From Guillardia theta CCMP2712 (taxonomy: Eukaryota; Cryptophyceae; Pyrenomonadales; Geminigeraceae), in NCBI RefSeq assembly GCF_000315625.1, contig NW_005434655.1, positions 489,172 through 527,223 of the forward strand: a stretch of DNA of 38,052 bases. The letters run 5' to 3'. The position numbers and the translations under genes are program-made. Below the pieces are notes generated by a model. It had not been told where the DNA came from, ran no database searches, and was given only the letters and a program-made list of their open reading frames with translations. Below, one piece after another: positions 9,598 to 19,695 of the stretch (its first letter is position 1; each line of letters opens with the position of its first letter).

Positions 9598-11646
9598 ATG
9601 CAAACCAACGCTTATCCCAACAAGGTTTCCCGCGCTTCTTTCTTTTTTTCCTCGCCCCTCCTCTCCTCTTTTGGTACAAGCCGGTCGAGGATCCGTTCCG
9701 CAGAAACATGGCATGGCAGAGGTACGAGGGGATGGGCGGCGCGACAGGATCTGACCCCTTCGCTCAGGAACTCCTGGTCCGCGAACAACTTATTGATGCT
9801 GGCGCTTGCTAGTGCTAGGGCGTATCAACAACCAATGAAAATGTGCCAAAAGAGAGGACCGGAGTTGCGGCAGTACAAAGCCGGGGATTCGCTGAGGTTG
9901 GGATTGTGTCTTACCTTCAAAGAGGATAACCTGCGTCTCGGGACATTGTTCAAGGATCTCATTCGAGACCCAGAGAGAGATATATACCGGGTTGGGACAT
10001 GCCAACAAGCCTTCTCCGACGTCAACATCCAGAGAGGAGAGTACATATACTTTGAGTTCTGCGAAGACCCAAGGAAGCTCTTCCATGTCATCTACAATAT
10101 GTGCGCAGTGTTCAGTTGCAATCCTGAGATATTACCAAGGGATGCCAGGCTCGCAGCCATGGGTATACTCTTCAATGGCACCCGAGAGCAGTTTGACGAT
10201 GCTGGTCGCGTAGCGCCAAAGCACTTTCTTGATGTGCGTGATTGTGGCCTGATGTTTTATAACTCGGCAGAGATACCTGTGTACCTGTGCTACGTTCCAT
10301 CTGCAAAGCTAAAAGCTCCACGTACTGCACGTACGGCCGGAGACAGTATCATCATGAGCCAGGCAAGCACACAACACAAACCTTCCATAGCCGAGCTCAA
10401 GCAAGCCGAAAGCAGCGATAAGCATGGCACGAACTCCAGGTCTGCGAACATCTTATTGGTGCTGGCGCTTGCTAGTCCAATGCTAATACATATTTGTCCA
10501 GGATCTCTGAGTACAACAAAGAGCAACAAGTGACAAAGTACCTACTGTTTGGACCGGAGCAGGCGCGGCAATACAAAGCCGGGGATGTGCTGAGGTTGGG
10601 ATTGTGTCTTACCTTCAAAGAGGATAACCTGCGTCTCGGGACATTCTTCAAGGATCTCATTCAAGACCCAGAGAGAGATATATACCGGGTTGGGACATGC
10701 CAACAAGCCTTCTCCGACGTCAACATCCAGAGAGGAGAGTACATATACTTTGAGTTCTGCGAAGACCCAAGGAAGCTCTTCCATGTCATCTACAATATGT
10801 CCATAGCATTCAATGCCAAAGCTGACATACTAGGAAAGGATGCCAGGCTCGCAGCCATGGGTATACTCTTCAATGGCACCCGAGAGCAGTTTGACGATGC
10901 TGGTCGCGTAGCGACCCAGTTCTTTACTGATGCGCGTGATTGTGGCCTGATGGTTTGTGACTCGGCAGAGATACCTGTGTACCTGTGCTACGTTCCATAT
11001 GTAGAGCCAAAAGCTCCACGTACTGCACGTACGGCCGAAGACAGTGCCATCATCAACCCAGACAACCAGGCGACAAAGAACTAAGGCAAACCAACTAGCT
11101 CAAAGGTGACGCCGTGGCCATCAAGCATCGAGCCGATGCGGCCGACACAGTCCGAGGCAGCTCACCGCCGGCCAGAGGGATGAGCTCGACTCCAAGGGGA
11201 GCTTCAAACTCAATGTCATGCTCAGCCTTCTTTTCGTCATGTCTTCGATCTTAGCCGCATGGCATCGCAACCCTGCGGGTTGATGATCTATGGGATGGTA
11301 GAGGACAGGTCGGACCTCAGTTGTGCAGTTTGTATTGCCGTGGGTCGCAACATGAATAAATGCCGCGTATGAGAACCCGACAGGGGTCCAGGCTACTAGA
11401 GGAGCCGATGGGCAGGGAAGGGCGATCACCCGATGGGGAGAGAGAGCGACACCCAGGGCGAGAGGCAGGAGCTCGCGGAAGGATAGAGATACGGATGGGA
11501 CAAGCTCGCTCGCGTCCCCTGCCTGTCGGGTGACTCCGCGGGGCTGCCCGGCATTTGTGAAGAGGAGGTCACTGATGCCATGCACAAGACGACAACACGG
11601 GCTGCGATCCGATCATGGTGGCGATGTAGAAGTGAGCCGGGTGATG
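9502..11646 (-). repeat. Right arm of the large inverted repeat (about 2.1 kb)
   Basis: Inverted copy of 6454..9318 separated from it by a 183-bp unique core (9319..9501). It lacks the middle module and about 22 nt found in the left arm. Differences elsewhere are scattered single bases, for example Arg versus Pro at codon 7 of the genes, so the duplication is recent or the arms are homogenised by gene conversion. Confidence 0.95.
9598..11084 (+). CDS. Unrecognised modular protein, two-module copy
   Basis: Sister of the gene at 7038..9222 on the opposite inverted-repeat arm. Exons 9598..10439 and 10502..11084 flank one 62-nt phase-2 intron (10440..10501), giving about 474 residues in two modules. 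The first module corresponds to the 5' module of the left gene and the second to its last, including the Asn-Gln-Ala-Thr-Lys-Asn C-terminus, so the middle module is absent here. Substitutions between copies are few and mostly conservative. The last module here has YVEPK where the left copy has SAKLK. No family was recognised. The intact reading frames and splice sites in both copies argue that they are expressed or very young. The start has the same uncertainty as in the sister copy. Confidence 0.7.
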
Positions 11647-11966
11647 TCAGTCGGACGACCCTTGTCATGTCAAGTTTTGTTCTTGTCTTGTTTACTTTCT
11701 ATCGTGCCTTCGACACCGCTACGTGCAAGGTCTGCATATTGCAGAGCAAAGGCCTGGAGCTGGTCAGGTCTGACAGATCTTTGTTTTTCACCAAGCAATG
11801 CTGTCGCTTCGTTCAATGATAGCGGGGGGGGTCTGCTTGAAGAACTCGGTTTCATGATCGCCTCCGGCCCTGGTGTCGCTGTCGGCATCCGGCACGGAGT
11901 CCTGCTCCTTGCTGACTTGCCGTGGTCCCTCCTTGTTTTCATGGCAGTCTGACAAACTCTGCTCTG
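11647..11966. other. Flank beyond the inverted repeat
   Basis: Past the repeat end the sequence is unique. A minus-strand frame (11788..11970) overlaps the end of the next gene by four bases (ATGA) and encodes an acidic 60-residue peptide (start MTEQSLSDCHENKEG), and another covers 11670..11942. Either could be a last exon of the neighbouring minus-strand gene, but I could not connect them with confidence. Confidence 0.3.
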
Positions 11967-12538
11967 TCATCCGTCTAGCAGGAGCCTCGTCCAGCCATCC
12001 TTGCTGTCCTGAGGCAGAGATATCAAGCTCCGAGGGAGTGGGAGGTGTCGCTTGAAAGAGTAAGTCGTGTCAGTGTCATCGAGATGCCGCGATGTCTGAA
12101 TGAAATCCTGGTAGACTTCTTCTTTGGTCCGCCTCCTCGCTTCCTGACCCTCGATCCATCGACCCCCTCCTTCATCCAGCCCTGCATGCATATTCCTGTC
12201 TCCGGGTCCTTTGGCATCGTCTGCCGACAGGCTTGCTGTAGCAGTTGCCTCACAGCTCAACGAGTTGCCCTCCCACGGAACGCGAGGATGGCATGTCTTT
12301 GCCTCGCTCAGATCTTGGTGCTCATCACCAGACATACGATGCTCTGCCAGATTGAGCGTCGTCGGGTCATCTGTTCCGCCGCGCTCGCACAAGTCCTGAG
12401 AAACTGATTTTTCGGGCTCAGGACAGCATGGTTGCATTTGACGGCGGGGTCGAGTGTGGTCAGGTGTACCATGTCACCTTTCTCATCAACCTTGCTCTCG
12501 TGGTTGTCTTTCCTGCCATTCTGCACAGAAAAGTGCAC
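11967..12538 (-). CDS. Unrecognised hypothetical gene, at least two exons
   Basis: A minus-strand frame starting near 12538 (NGRKDNHESK) reaches a GTTGAT donor. A 74-nt intron ending TCCTGAG then leads in phase 0 into a long frame (PEKSVSQDLCERGG ... RRRTKEEVYQDFIQ ... LLLDG) that stops at 11967. The protein is polar, Glu/Asp/Ser-rich and probably largely disordered, with one helical-looking segment (EEVYQDFIQTSRHLDD). No motif was recognised. The 5' start is not secure, because two other frames around 12520..12600 also look codable (for example MEEELGDEDREC), and it may belong to the same transcript as the gene at 12548..13095. Confidence 0.35.
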
Positions 12539-12547
12539 TCCCGATCC

Positions 12548-13095
12548 TCATCCCCGAGCTCCTCCTCCATTCCAAGTCCTCTTCATCTCCTGCTGCATCT
12601 TATGCTGCAGGTTGCGGAAGGCGAAAGGGCTCCCAGAATTCCAGCACCGCACGCGGATAAAATCGAATCAACTCGTCCAAGAAGGGGCCAGCGCCTTTCA
12701 CTCGAAGTTTGTGCGTGTTGATAGCTTCGGAATCGTAACTGATCTCAGGGTATAGCGAATCCATCTTGATGGAGTGGTAGATGTCGACGTGGGTGGTGTG
12801 ACTCGCGCTCAGCAAGTGTTGTGACCTTCTGCCTTCTCTCCTCCTCCAGTAGCTTCTCAGCTTGCTCCTTGAGGATTGCAAGGTTCGGAGCCAATGCCCA
12901 TAGCGCTGCACGAGCAGCTCGTTCAATTCCCACGAATTGTTCCCAAACTTATCCTGACGACATTAAGCATGGCGTCGCACGATGCTCGTGCAAGTCAGGC
13001 GATATCACCACAAGTCTCTCTACATTCTTGAGGTTCGATGGGTTGTAGATGGCTGGAAGATGATCTGCAAGCTTGACTTCAAGTCCGTCCCCTCC
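12548..13095 (-). CDS. Unrecognised spliced gene, 5' end not found
   Basis: Four exons fit one frame: 12981..13095, 12826..12947, 12648..12764 and 12548..12604. The introns are 33, 61 and 43 nt. The product (at least 136 residues) reads LEVKLADHLPAIYNPSNLK, then VERLVVISPDLHEH, a helical Ala/Leu/Glu-rich segment (LAILKEQAEKLLEEERRQK), SYDSEAINTHKLRVKGAGPF and a basic end. No family was recognised. The first exon starts at a CAG acceptor preceded by AT-rich sequence, and no earlier exon was found before the next gene. The 33-nt intron is shorter than any other here. If it is not real, the in-frame TAA it removes would make this a pseudogene. Confidence 0.4.
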
Positions 13096-13292
13096 CTGAC
13101 TGTTTTAAAACAACTTAAAAACTTTAGTTAATTAGAGGACGAAGATAAAACCTACAAACCCGCCTCAATAAAATACTAGGAAACGAAGGAGGCAGCGAAA
13201 ACCGAACCACGCGAGCCTTGTGTCACGGCAGTTGGACCCGTTCGGTCGGTTGACTAGGCTTGTCAACCCGTGACACAGATGAGAGCAGGAGG

Positions 13293-13468
13293 ATGAGCGG
13301 GATGGTGGCAGTGCGATGGAGGATGAGAAGGAGCACGCTGACGCTCCTTGCGGCAATAATCAGCGGCATGTACGTACACACGGTGGTGGTGATGATGATG
13401 AAGGAGGAGAAGATGATGATGATGATGATGATGGAGATGATGATGATGGAGATGATGGAGATGATGGA

Positions 13469-13523
<55 letters not shown>

Positions 13524-13551
13524 ATGATGGAGATGATGATGATGATGATGA

Positions 13552-13594
<43 letters not shown>

Positions 13595-14032
13595 GACTCA
13601 GTGATGGAGACGATGATGGAGATGTTTATTTCGCATATTCTTCTTTAATCGTGACAATCGCTCGCTCATTTCGCCTCGTCGACAGGCGTGCGGCTGAAGC
13701 GGCGATCTGCTGCAACCCAATTCCGTTCGGAGATGGCGGGTGGTGCCATAGATCCAACTGTCTTGGTGCCGGCTGTCAACTCGATGACCCGAGAACGCCG
13801 GAAGATGAATCTTTAAGGCAGGTGAAGGAATTGTTTCAGCAACATTGTAACTGTTCGATCCTGAATGGTTCCCTAGTGTTCAGACATCACTCAGTGCGTC
13901 TGCGCTGGAATTGTTGGATGGACAACCAAATCGTTTTGTTCGATCGAAAGGTACACACCTGTTCACAGATAAGGTAGAGAGAGCAACAAGAGATTGAGGA
14001 AGGTCATTCAAAGGCAGACAGAAAGAGTAGGA

Positions 14033-14081
<49 letters not shown>

Positions 14082-14840
14082 ACTCAGATAGAGTCAAGAC
14101 AGAGAGGCAGAAAATTGAAGCAAAATGAAGGTGTCTGACCTGTTCGAACTTCAAGGTCTTGTAAAAATGCACAAGCAGACTATGACAGTGCAAGACAATG
14201 GGTTTGTTTCTCTGTGGATCGAATGAACCATCTTCCTTTCTCACACTTGGAGATCAGATTGTAGACAGAACAACTGAGAATCCTGGTGAAGAATGTGTGA
14301 AGGTGTTGCTGAAGGTGAGGACTCATATAATTATCTAGCTCGATCGTGAGACAACAATGAACGCAGGTTGTGTGTGCTTATCACTTTCCGTGAGTTCTTA
14401 TCGAGACAATTCTTGATCTCGTTGCCTCAGATCACTTTGCAATGCCCGCAGATTCTGCGCCAATGATGTTCTCTCGTATGACCAAGTCTGTTACTCTGCA
14501 TGCAAGGTAAGGCATCTTTGCAAGCTCTGTTTGTGACCTCTAAGTTTCTCAAGGCTATGAACGATACTTGTGGAATAACCCTGGACAAGTTTGCGCATGT
14601 GGGAATGAGATGTAACTTCAAGAAGATCGATCCAGCAAACGTCGGCCAGGTTAGCCCGATCGCATGCACGAAGCTCCCGTTGCAAGTGACACCGAGCAGG
14701 TCACTCGTGGCAATCAGAGGTGCACGGCCAGCGGTTCACGCCTGGACCTATCCATCCCTCTGATCCTGTTCTCTGTACTCGTGATCTTCAGCCTGGAAGA
14801 GTTGAGATTGGGATCGCGACCCGCGATGAGTGCTGGTTGA
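13293..14840 (+). CDS. Membrane protein with a frizzled-type cysteine-rich domain
   Basis: Seven exons (13293..13369, 13686..13950, 14189..14314, 14367..14389, 14452..14506, 14554..14649, 14700..14840) give 260 residues. Residues 1-26 form a signal peptide (RRSTLTLLAAIISG). Residues 26-114 are Cys-rich, with CNCSILNGSLVF. Residues 115-202 have the frizzled CRD spacing: C150-x8-C159-x6-C166-x10-C177-x3-C181-x6-C188. Residues 231-246 (LSIPLILFSVLVIFSL) are a single C-terminal membrane segment with a short tail. This makes a type I surface receptor or adhesion protein, without the seven-helix part of true Frizzled. The acceptor before exon 6 could instead be at 14544, giving a 38-nt intron; the later one gives both a normal intron (47 nt) and the canonical x6 spacing. 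The CRD assignment comes from cysteine spacing and is inference. Confidence 0.7.
13391..13595. repeat. Trinucleotide microsatellite (GAT)n/(GTT)n inside intron 1
   Basis: About 155 bp of ATG/GAT repeats, interrupted by GGA units, change abruptly into about 45 bp of pure GTT. It lies wholly inside the first intron (13370..13685) of the frizzled-like gene. Translated it would give poly-Asp then poly-Val, which I regard as meaningless. Confidence 0.95.
14036..14081. repeat. Tetranucleotide microsatellite (GGCA)n in intron 2
   Basis: About eleven uninterrupted GGCA units inside the 238-nt second intron (13951..14188) of the frizzled-like gene. Confidence 0.95.
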
Positions 14841-15023
14841 CAGCAGCGATGAAGTCTGTTCTCAGTACTCGCGAGCTCATCAGATATCTCTCTGTATTCC
14901 TACCCTGTTATCTTGTTCATTAAATCCACACACACCAAATCTGGTTAGCGAGCATGGGCGCAAACAAGCTCTCACTTCACGCCTATCTGCCTCCGCAAGC
15001 TCTTTTAAGGGTGTCCTACATTC

Positions 15024-15706
15024 TTAACAGTTGGTGCCACCCTCGATGCAAACGTCGAAGGGGTTGGGAATGACGCCAGCAAGGTATCCAATGGCAAGGA
15101 TGAGAAGAGGAGCCCCGATGAAGATGACCCCTTGGAGAAGACCAGGGTCACATTAAGGACACACCTATGATGATAGTAGGACACTGACCTAGGATGACGG
15201 CAACTCTGTTGCTGGCCAGTGCTAGTGGGCCCTTCTCTTGCTTCTCGCGATCTTGAATCCTGCGTCCAGCGCAACGTCAGCAGGGAAATATCTTACGTGT
15301 TTCAGAGACGGAGCGCGACTCACTTCTGTCTCTCCATGACTCGCTCCATCTGAAGCTGCCTTGCGCTCTTGCCCTCTGAGCTCACTGGAGCAGGGGAGGA
15401 AGAGGAATCCGAGCTGGGACGCTCCCACTGTGTCGTCCCCTCCGGACTCATGTAGTATGGGTTGCCGGAGGAAGGATCAGTGAACTCCTGCCAGCCGGGC
15501 GGCAGCTGCGTCCCCTGACTGCCCTTGCGTGTCTGCATGCAGAGAGACAGCTTGGAGGTCTGAACACGATTCTTGGAGATGCCAGCAAGGGGGAGGAGAG
15601 CGAGAGAACTTGAAACGCCAGCCTTCCTTGGCAACCATGCCGCCTGCTGGCCTGTGAAAGCAGAAGCAGAGGCACAAAGAGCGAAGAGAATCAAGCTTCG
15701 GATCAT
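15024..15706 (-). CDS. Plastid-type presequence, WW domain and membrane anchor protein
   Basis: Three exons (15324..15706, 15189..15259, 15024..15130) give 186 residues. The N-terminus MIRSLILFALCASASAF is a signal peptide ending ASA followed by Phe, as in bipartite plastid-targeting sequences of red-lineage secondary algae. A Ser/Lys/Arg-rich, acid-poor transit-like stretch follows to about residue 60. Residues 68-97 form a WW domain (LPPGWQEFTDPSSGNPYY, W72 and W94 22 apart, P97), a module that binds proline-rich ligands. A charged linker leads to a hydrophobic helix at about 147-172 (VIFIGAPLLILAIGYLAG) and a short end containing two Cys. It is probably a plastid or thylakoid membrane protein with a stromal or lumenal WW module. 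Location and role are inferred. Both introns are short with good GT-AG ends. Confidence 0.8.
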
Positions 15707-16132
15707 GTCGAAAGTTGTCTCAGTCTGTGTCTTTCTCGTTCTGTCTTCGTCTCCTCCTCCTCGTTCTTCCCTCCTGCCTCTTCCTGGCTGTGCTCGTAGA
15801 ATTTAGCAGTGGAGGTGTTTGTAACCCCCCACCCCACCCCCCTAAGTACACATTAGTACCACCCCCGGAGACATTAAGAGCAAACGGGGTGGTGTATGTA
15901 TGGATTTTGCAGATGAACTCCTCAGAAATGCATAATTCAGAAATTCAGAAAACAAGAAAAAATTACAAGCCGAGAGCACAAAACCAACACAACAAGGCAT
16001 CACAACAAGGCATGTCGCTTGTAGGATCCCAGTTACTGTTAGTAATATCAATCGAAAATCCAGCATGAGTTTAAGATGTAGAACGTGTATGATCCAGTAC
16101 ATCTCGACACAGTCGTAGTCCACGGCACGGTA
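15707..16132. other. Intergenic region between two minus-strand genes
   Basis: It begins with pyrimidine-rich DNA upstream of the WW-protein start, then a run of C-rich repeats near 15825..15845 and an AT-richer stretch that is probably the 3' end of the channel transcript. No coding region was recognised. Confidence 0.6.
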
Positions 16133-18998
16133 TCACCTTTTCCTCCTTTTAGAGTTCATGATGACCTGAATCTTCTTGGTGTAATCCTTACATCTGGCCA
16201 CCGCGTTACACTCGAAGTTGTCGACATTGTCAAAGAGCTTCTTGTAGTAATCCCTTCGCTTTTCGCTCTCACTCTTCTCAATAACCCTATCGTCAGTCTC
16301 AATCGAGTCCTCCTCCTCTGCTCGCCCACGGGACCCTGGCATGCAGCACGTACAACACTTGATCGTCTTGTGCAACCATTTTTGCAACCAGTTTTCACTC
16401 TTGATCTTCTTGCGCGAAGAGTTTTCCCTCTTGATCTTCTTGCGCAACCAGTTTTCCTTTAACATCGACTCATATCGCAGGACCTCACATGCAAAAGGGA
16501 AAATCCACAGGGTGGAAGCGATCTTCATGCACTTTTCGATCTCGTCGGAGATAATGGCGATGATGACGTTCATGTAGAGGAGGTTCAGGAGAATCACCCA
16601 CACGACCTGCAGTATCAGCGTAAACTGCCAGACGCTGGAGCTGATGAGGAAGGTGTCGAACGAAACTTGCCCCAGCATGATGAACACAAGCTCGAGCATG
16701 ACTTGGAACACGTCTCCCTCATAGTTGAAGTCCTCTGCTTCACCTTCAGCGGGATGCCGAATTGTTACCCATATTGAGAAACCGAAAGACATGAGCAGAG
16801 GAACAAACAGAAGCGTAAGGAAGAAGACGTGCTTGATAAGCACGATGTAGAGCACCAGCAGGTTGGTGCCGATCCTCTCGATTGGCAGGAGGGCATGAAG
16901 GAGGGTGCACACAACGAAGATCCAGCCGAGGGCAAGAGCAGTCAACTCCCCTCGGATGTCATCCCTGTAGAAGCAGATGAGCGAAGCGTGGACGGTGACG
17001 TTGATGCAGACATAGAGGATGAGCGCAAGGTTCTTGAACACCCCTGAGGAGATCTTGTCGTACAACTTCACCGGCCTCCCGTCCTCGTTAGGATGGAAGT
17101 CTCGGTGGGTCAGCCTGCGGCGTTTCCATCCTGGATACAGCAGCCACCAGGTCGCAGCCATCTTCGTCCAAATCGGAACTTCTGTCTTCCAGCTTGCTGG
17201 TGTGACACTTCCATCCTCTCTGAAGTCGAGCAGCCGTAGGATGGAGCAAACAGAGAATACGACGAGGTAGGCAATATAGGGGATGAGCGTTTTCCCGATG
17301 TAAACGTAAATCCCAGACTTCCACCACTTGCTCTGGATGATCTCCTTGAAAGTTTCCTCTTCTGCAAACTCAGCAATCTCATGATATGCGATGATTTCGA
17401 CCCCACAGAGAGTTCTGAGTTTCTCTGCCGATCCGCCGTTAGTGTCCATCTGAAGTTTTTTCAGAAGATGCCCGTAGGGAGGCGCTCTTCTTTCAGCCGA
17501 TCTGAGAATATAGTCGTACATGTCTCTGTATCCCAGTCGTATCGCGAGGAGAAAGGGAGTGAGGCCATCCAGGTTCATGATTTCAAGAGAGGAAGTGTAA
17601 GAGAGATTTTCGATGCATTGGTTACAACCTTTGCACGCTGCTCCCTTGCAGAAATTTTCTGGGTAGCGTTCATCATGCAATTGATCTCCCTGCGGCTTAG
17701 CAACTCCCTCCATTCTGCCTCCATTTTGGTCGTGCCCCTTCACTTGACTTGCAGGCCTTCCTTTCCCCTCCCTTTCCTTGGCATGCCTTCTCTTGAGTTT
17801 CAACAACTTGAGCTTTGACATGATCGTGTATTCCAGATCCAACAAGCAGTCGACGACTTCCTTCTGTTGGTGCATCACAGCAAAGTGAAGAGCCGTGTTG
17901 CCATGGAAGTCCTGCAGCCACAGTATCTTGAGACTGTTCGTGTAGTTCGTGAAATGATGCTCCTCACTCTTCTCAGGGTCGCCAAGGACCAAGAGTTTGC
18001 AGATCTCCTTCTCGCCTATGCTTGAGGCAAGAGAGAGGGGCAGTCCTCCCAGATAGACCATCGGGGATGCTGCGTCCATATGCGAGCTGTCGGGGTTTTG
18101 AGTGAACTTGAAGCGGTGGACCTTGTTGATATTGTATCCTCGCAGCCACTTGATCAGCCTCTTGCGAGAACTCAGCAGATTGTTCGGTTTCTGCATGCGG
18201 ATCACGGATGGCTTGAAAAATGCTCCTTGAATCTCTTTGTCTACCATGGCCCCTTTCGTCAGCAGGAACCTAACCAGTTTCTTCCTCTTGCCAACGATCG
18301 CCATGTGCAAGGCGGTTTCTCCTGTGTAAAGACCAGCATCGTAGGGCAGGATCTTTCGCCGGAGAAGTTCAGGATGGTTTAAATCAGATTTGTACTCTTC
18401 GTTTACAACCCCTTTCCAATTTCCAACAAACACATGTGCCATGTCCCAGAAGACGTCGGAAATCTTTCCCGACGCCTCCCCCACATTCCTCAGCGCGAAC
18501 AAACAGATGAGATGCAAAGGATGTTCTCCTACAGGCCCGTGGGAACACATCTCAACTCCATGCACTTCCAGAAGGAGGTCGATGACGCTTTTGATCAGGC
18601 TAGTGTATCTGTTGCCGTGGGCACACTCCAAACCTTGGTCCTTTGCTTTGATGATTTCCGAGCACATGGTAGATAAATCCATGTCTGACTGTTCGCCTTG
18701 GCTGCAATCCTCTCTTACAGTGTCAGAGTTCTGATAATTCTTTTTAAGGTGATCTTGAACCTCTTGCAGCTGTTTCCAGATCTGCAGGTGGATTGTTCAG
18801 AGGAAGAAGTTGTTACCTTACACTTGTTACCTTAGTGCCGAACTGCTTCTGAGTGAAGTGCATCCGTATCGCTGTGTTGGTCTGCCTTTCATAGTCTTGA
18901 AACAGCCAACCAAAACTTTCCTTAGCATGGTAATCATTCTCAATCTTTGTCAACAACTTGGTGTCGGGGTGAACTCTTGATGATTGTGACATCTTCAT
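16133..18998 (-). CDS. Ankyrin-repeat TRP-like cation channel
   Basis: Exon 1 18831..18998 and exon 2 16133..18781 with a 49-nt phase-0 intron give 938 residues. Ankyrin units are visible at about residues 210-240 (TGETALHMAIVGKRKKLVRF), 300-330 (GGLPLSLASSIGEKEICKLL), 350-375 (HGNTALHFAVMHQQKEVVDC) and 460-485 (DGLTPFLLAIRLGYRDMYDY). Six hydrophobic segments follow: about 547-572, 638-661, 668-690, 695-708, 708-728 and 772-800, with a pore-like re-entrant stretch at about 748-766 (VMLELVFIMLGQVSFDTF). S6 ends LLYMNVIIAIISDEI, the TRP/polycystin-type end. Ankyrins plus six helices and this pore order resemble TRPV/TRPA channels. The C-tail is Lys/Arg-rich with an internal repeat. Selectivity cannot be read. 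The start at ATG 18998 is the first in frame after an upstream stop. Confidence 0.85.
16395..16462. repeat. Imperfect in-frame tandem repeat in the channel C-tail
   Basis: About two and a half units of roughly 30 bp built around CTTGATCTTCTTGCG encode a repeated Arg-Lys-Lys-Ile-Lys, Glu-Asn motif just after S6 and the tail start. Confidence 0.7.
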
Positions 18999-19695
18999 TT
19001 CATCAGAACTCAATCAGTGAGAGTCGATGGGGCATCTCATCCCTCGCTGCTCTCCTTCCTCTCCCTCCTTCGCTCCCCTCCTCGCCTTCCCCCATCCGCA
19101 ACCCCTGCTGGACCATTCCAACCGACACCCTTTGTAATTTACGACACAGATTCCCGGGCCGGGCCGGGGCCCGGGGCCCGGGCCACCGGACCGTGTGCCG
19201 CCGCCGCAGTGCCACGCCGGTCCGGCGTCGGCCCTCAGCCTGACTCAGTGACTCAGTATAACCGTCGGTGGCTACCGTGCCGCCGTCGATCGTCACCGTG
19301 GCAAGGGGTTTTTCATGGGAGAAATCCAGCAAGTAGCGAACTGTGTCAGCGCCCGGCACTGCGGCAGCAAGGCTGTGACCGTACAGCCCGGCTTTTCGGG
19401 CCCAAATCAGCAGTGTTTCACAATTTTTCTGAATTTCGGAAAACAAAGCCGTACCAAATAACATAATCAATAGTAGTATAGTACAGAGAATTTACCCGAT
19501 GATCGCCCCCCGGCGGGCCGGTGATCATCGCTCAAAGGTGCCACGGTGGTTGGGTTGGGCCAGGGCATCTGGTTTCCAGTCCGATCCAACCGTCCTTTGA
19601 ATAACTATGCTTCTTCCAAGTTCCTCTTGACGCACAACAGGGATTACTCTTAGTTCGTTGAGCTCACGTCCTTGATTGGTAACTGGGGAACTTAG
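18999..19695. other. Intergenic region with GC-rich island
   Basis: No gene was recognised. A strongly GC-rich block (19155..19240, runs of GGGCCGGGCC type) is followed by moderate-GC sequence containing GGCACTGCGGCAG (about 19356) and GGTGCCACGGTGGT (about 19537). Both short words recur in other intergenic islands of this window. A minus-strand frame covers 19003..19470, but its composition looks like non-coding GC-rich DNA. Confidence 0.55.

Noticed and set aside
13316-13648. Plus-strand frame giving poly-Asp followed by poly-Val
   Set aside because: It is the translation of the intronic trinucleotide repeat. The real splice sites at 13370 and 13685 remove it.
19003-19470. Minus-strand frame of 155 codons before the channel gene
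   Set aside because: It lies in a GC-rich intergenic island with a stop before the channel start. No domain and no splice link were seen.
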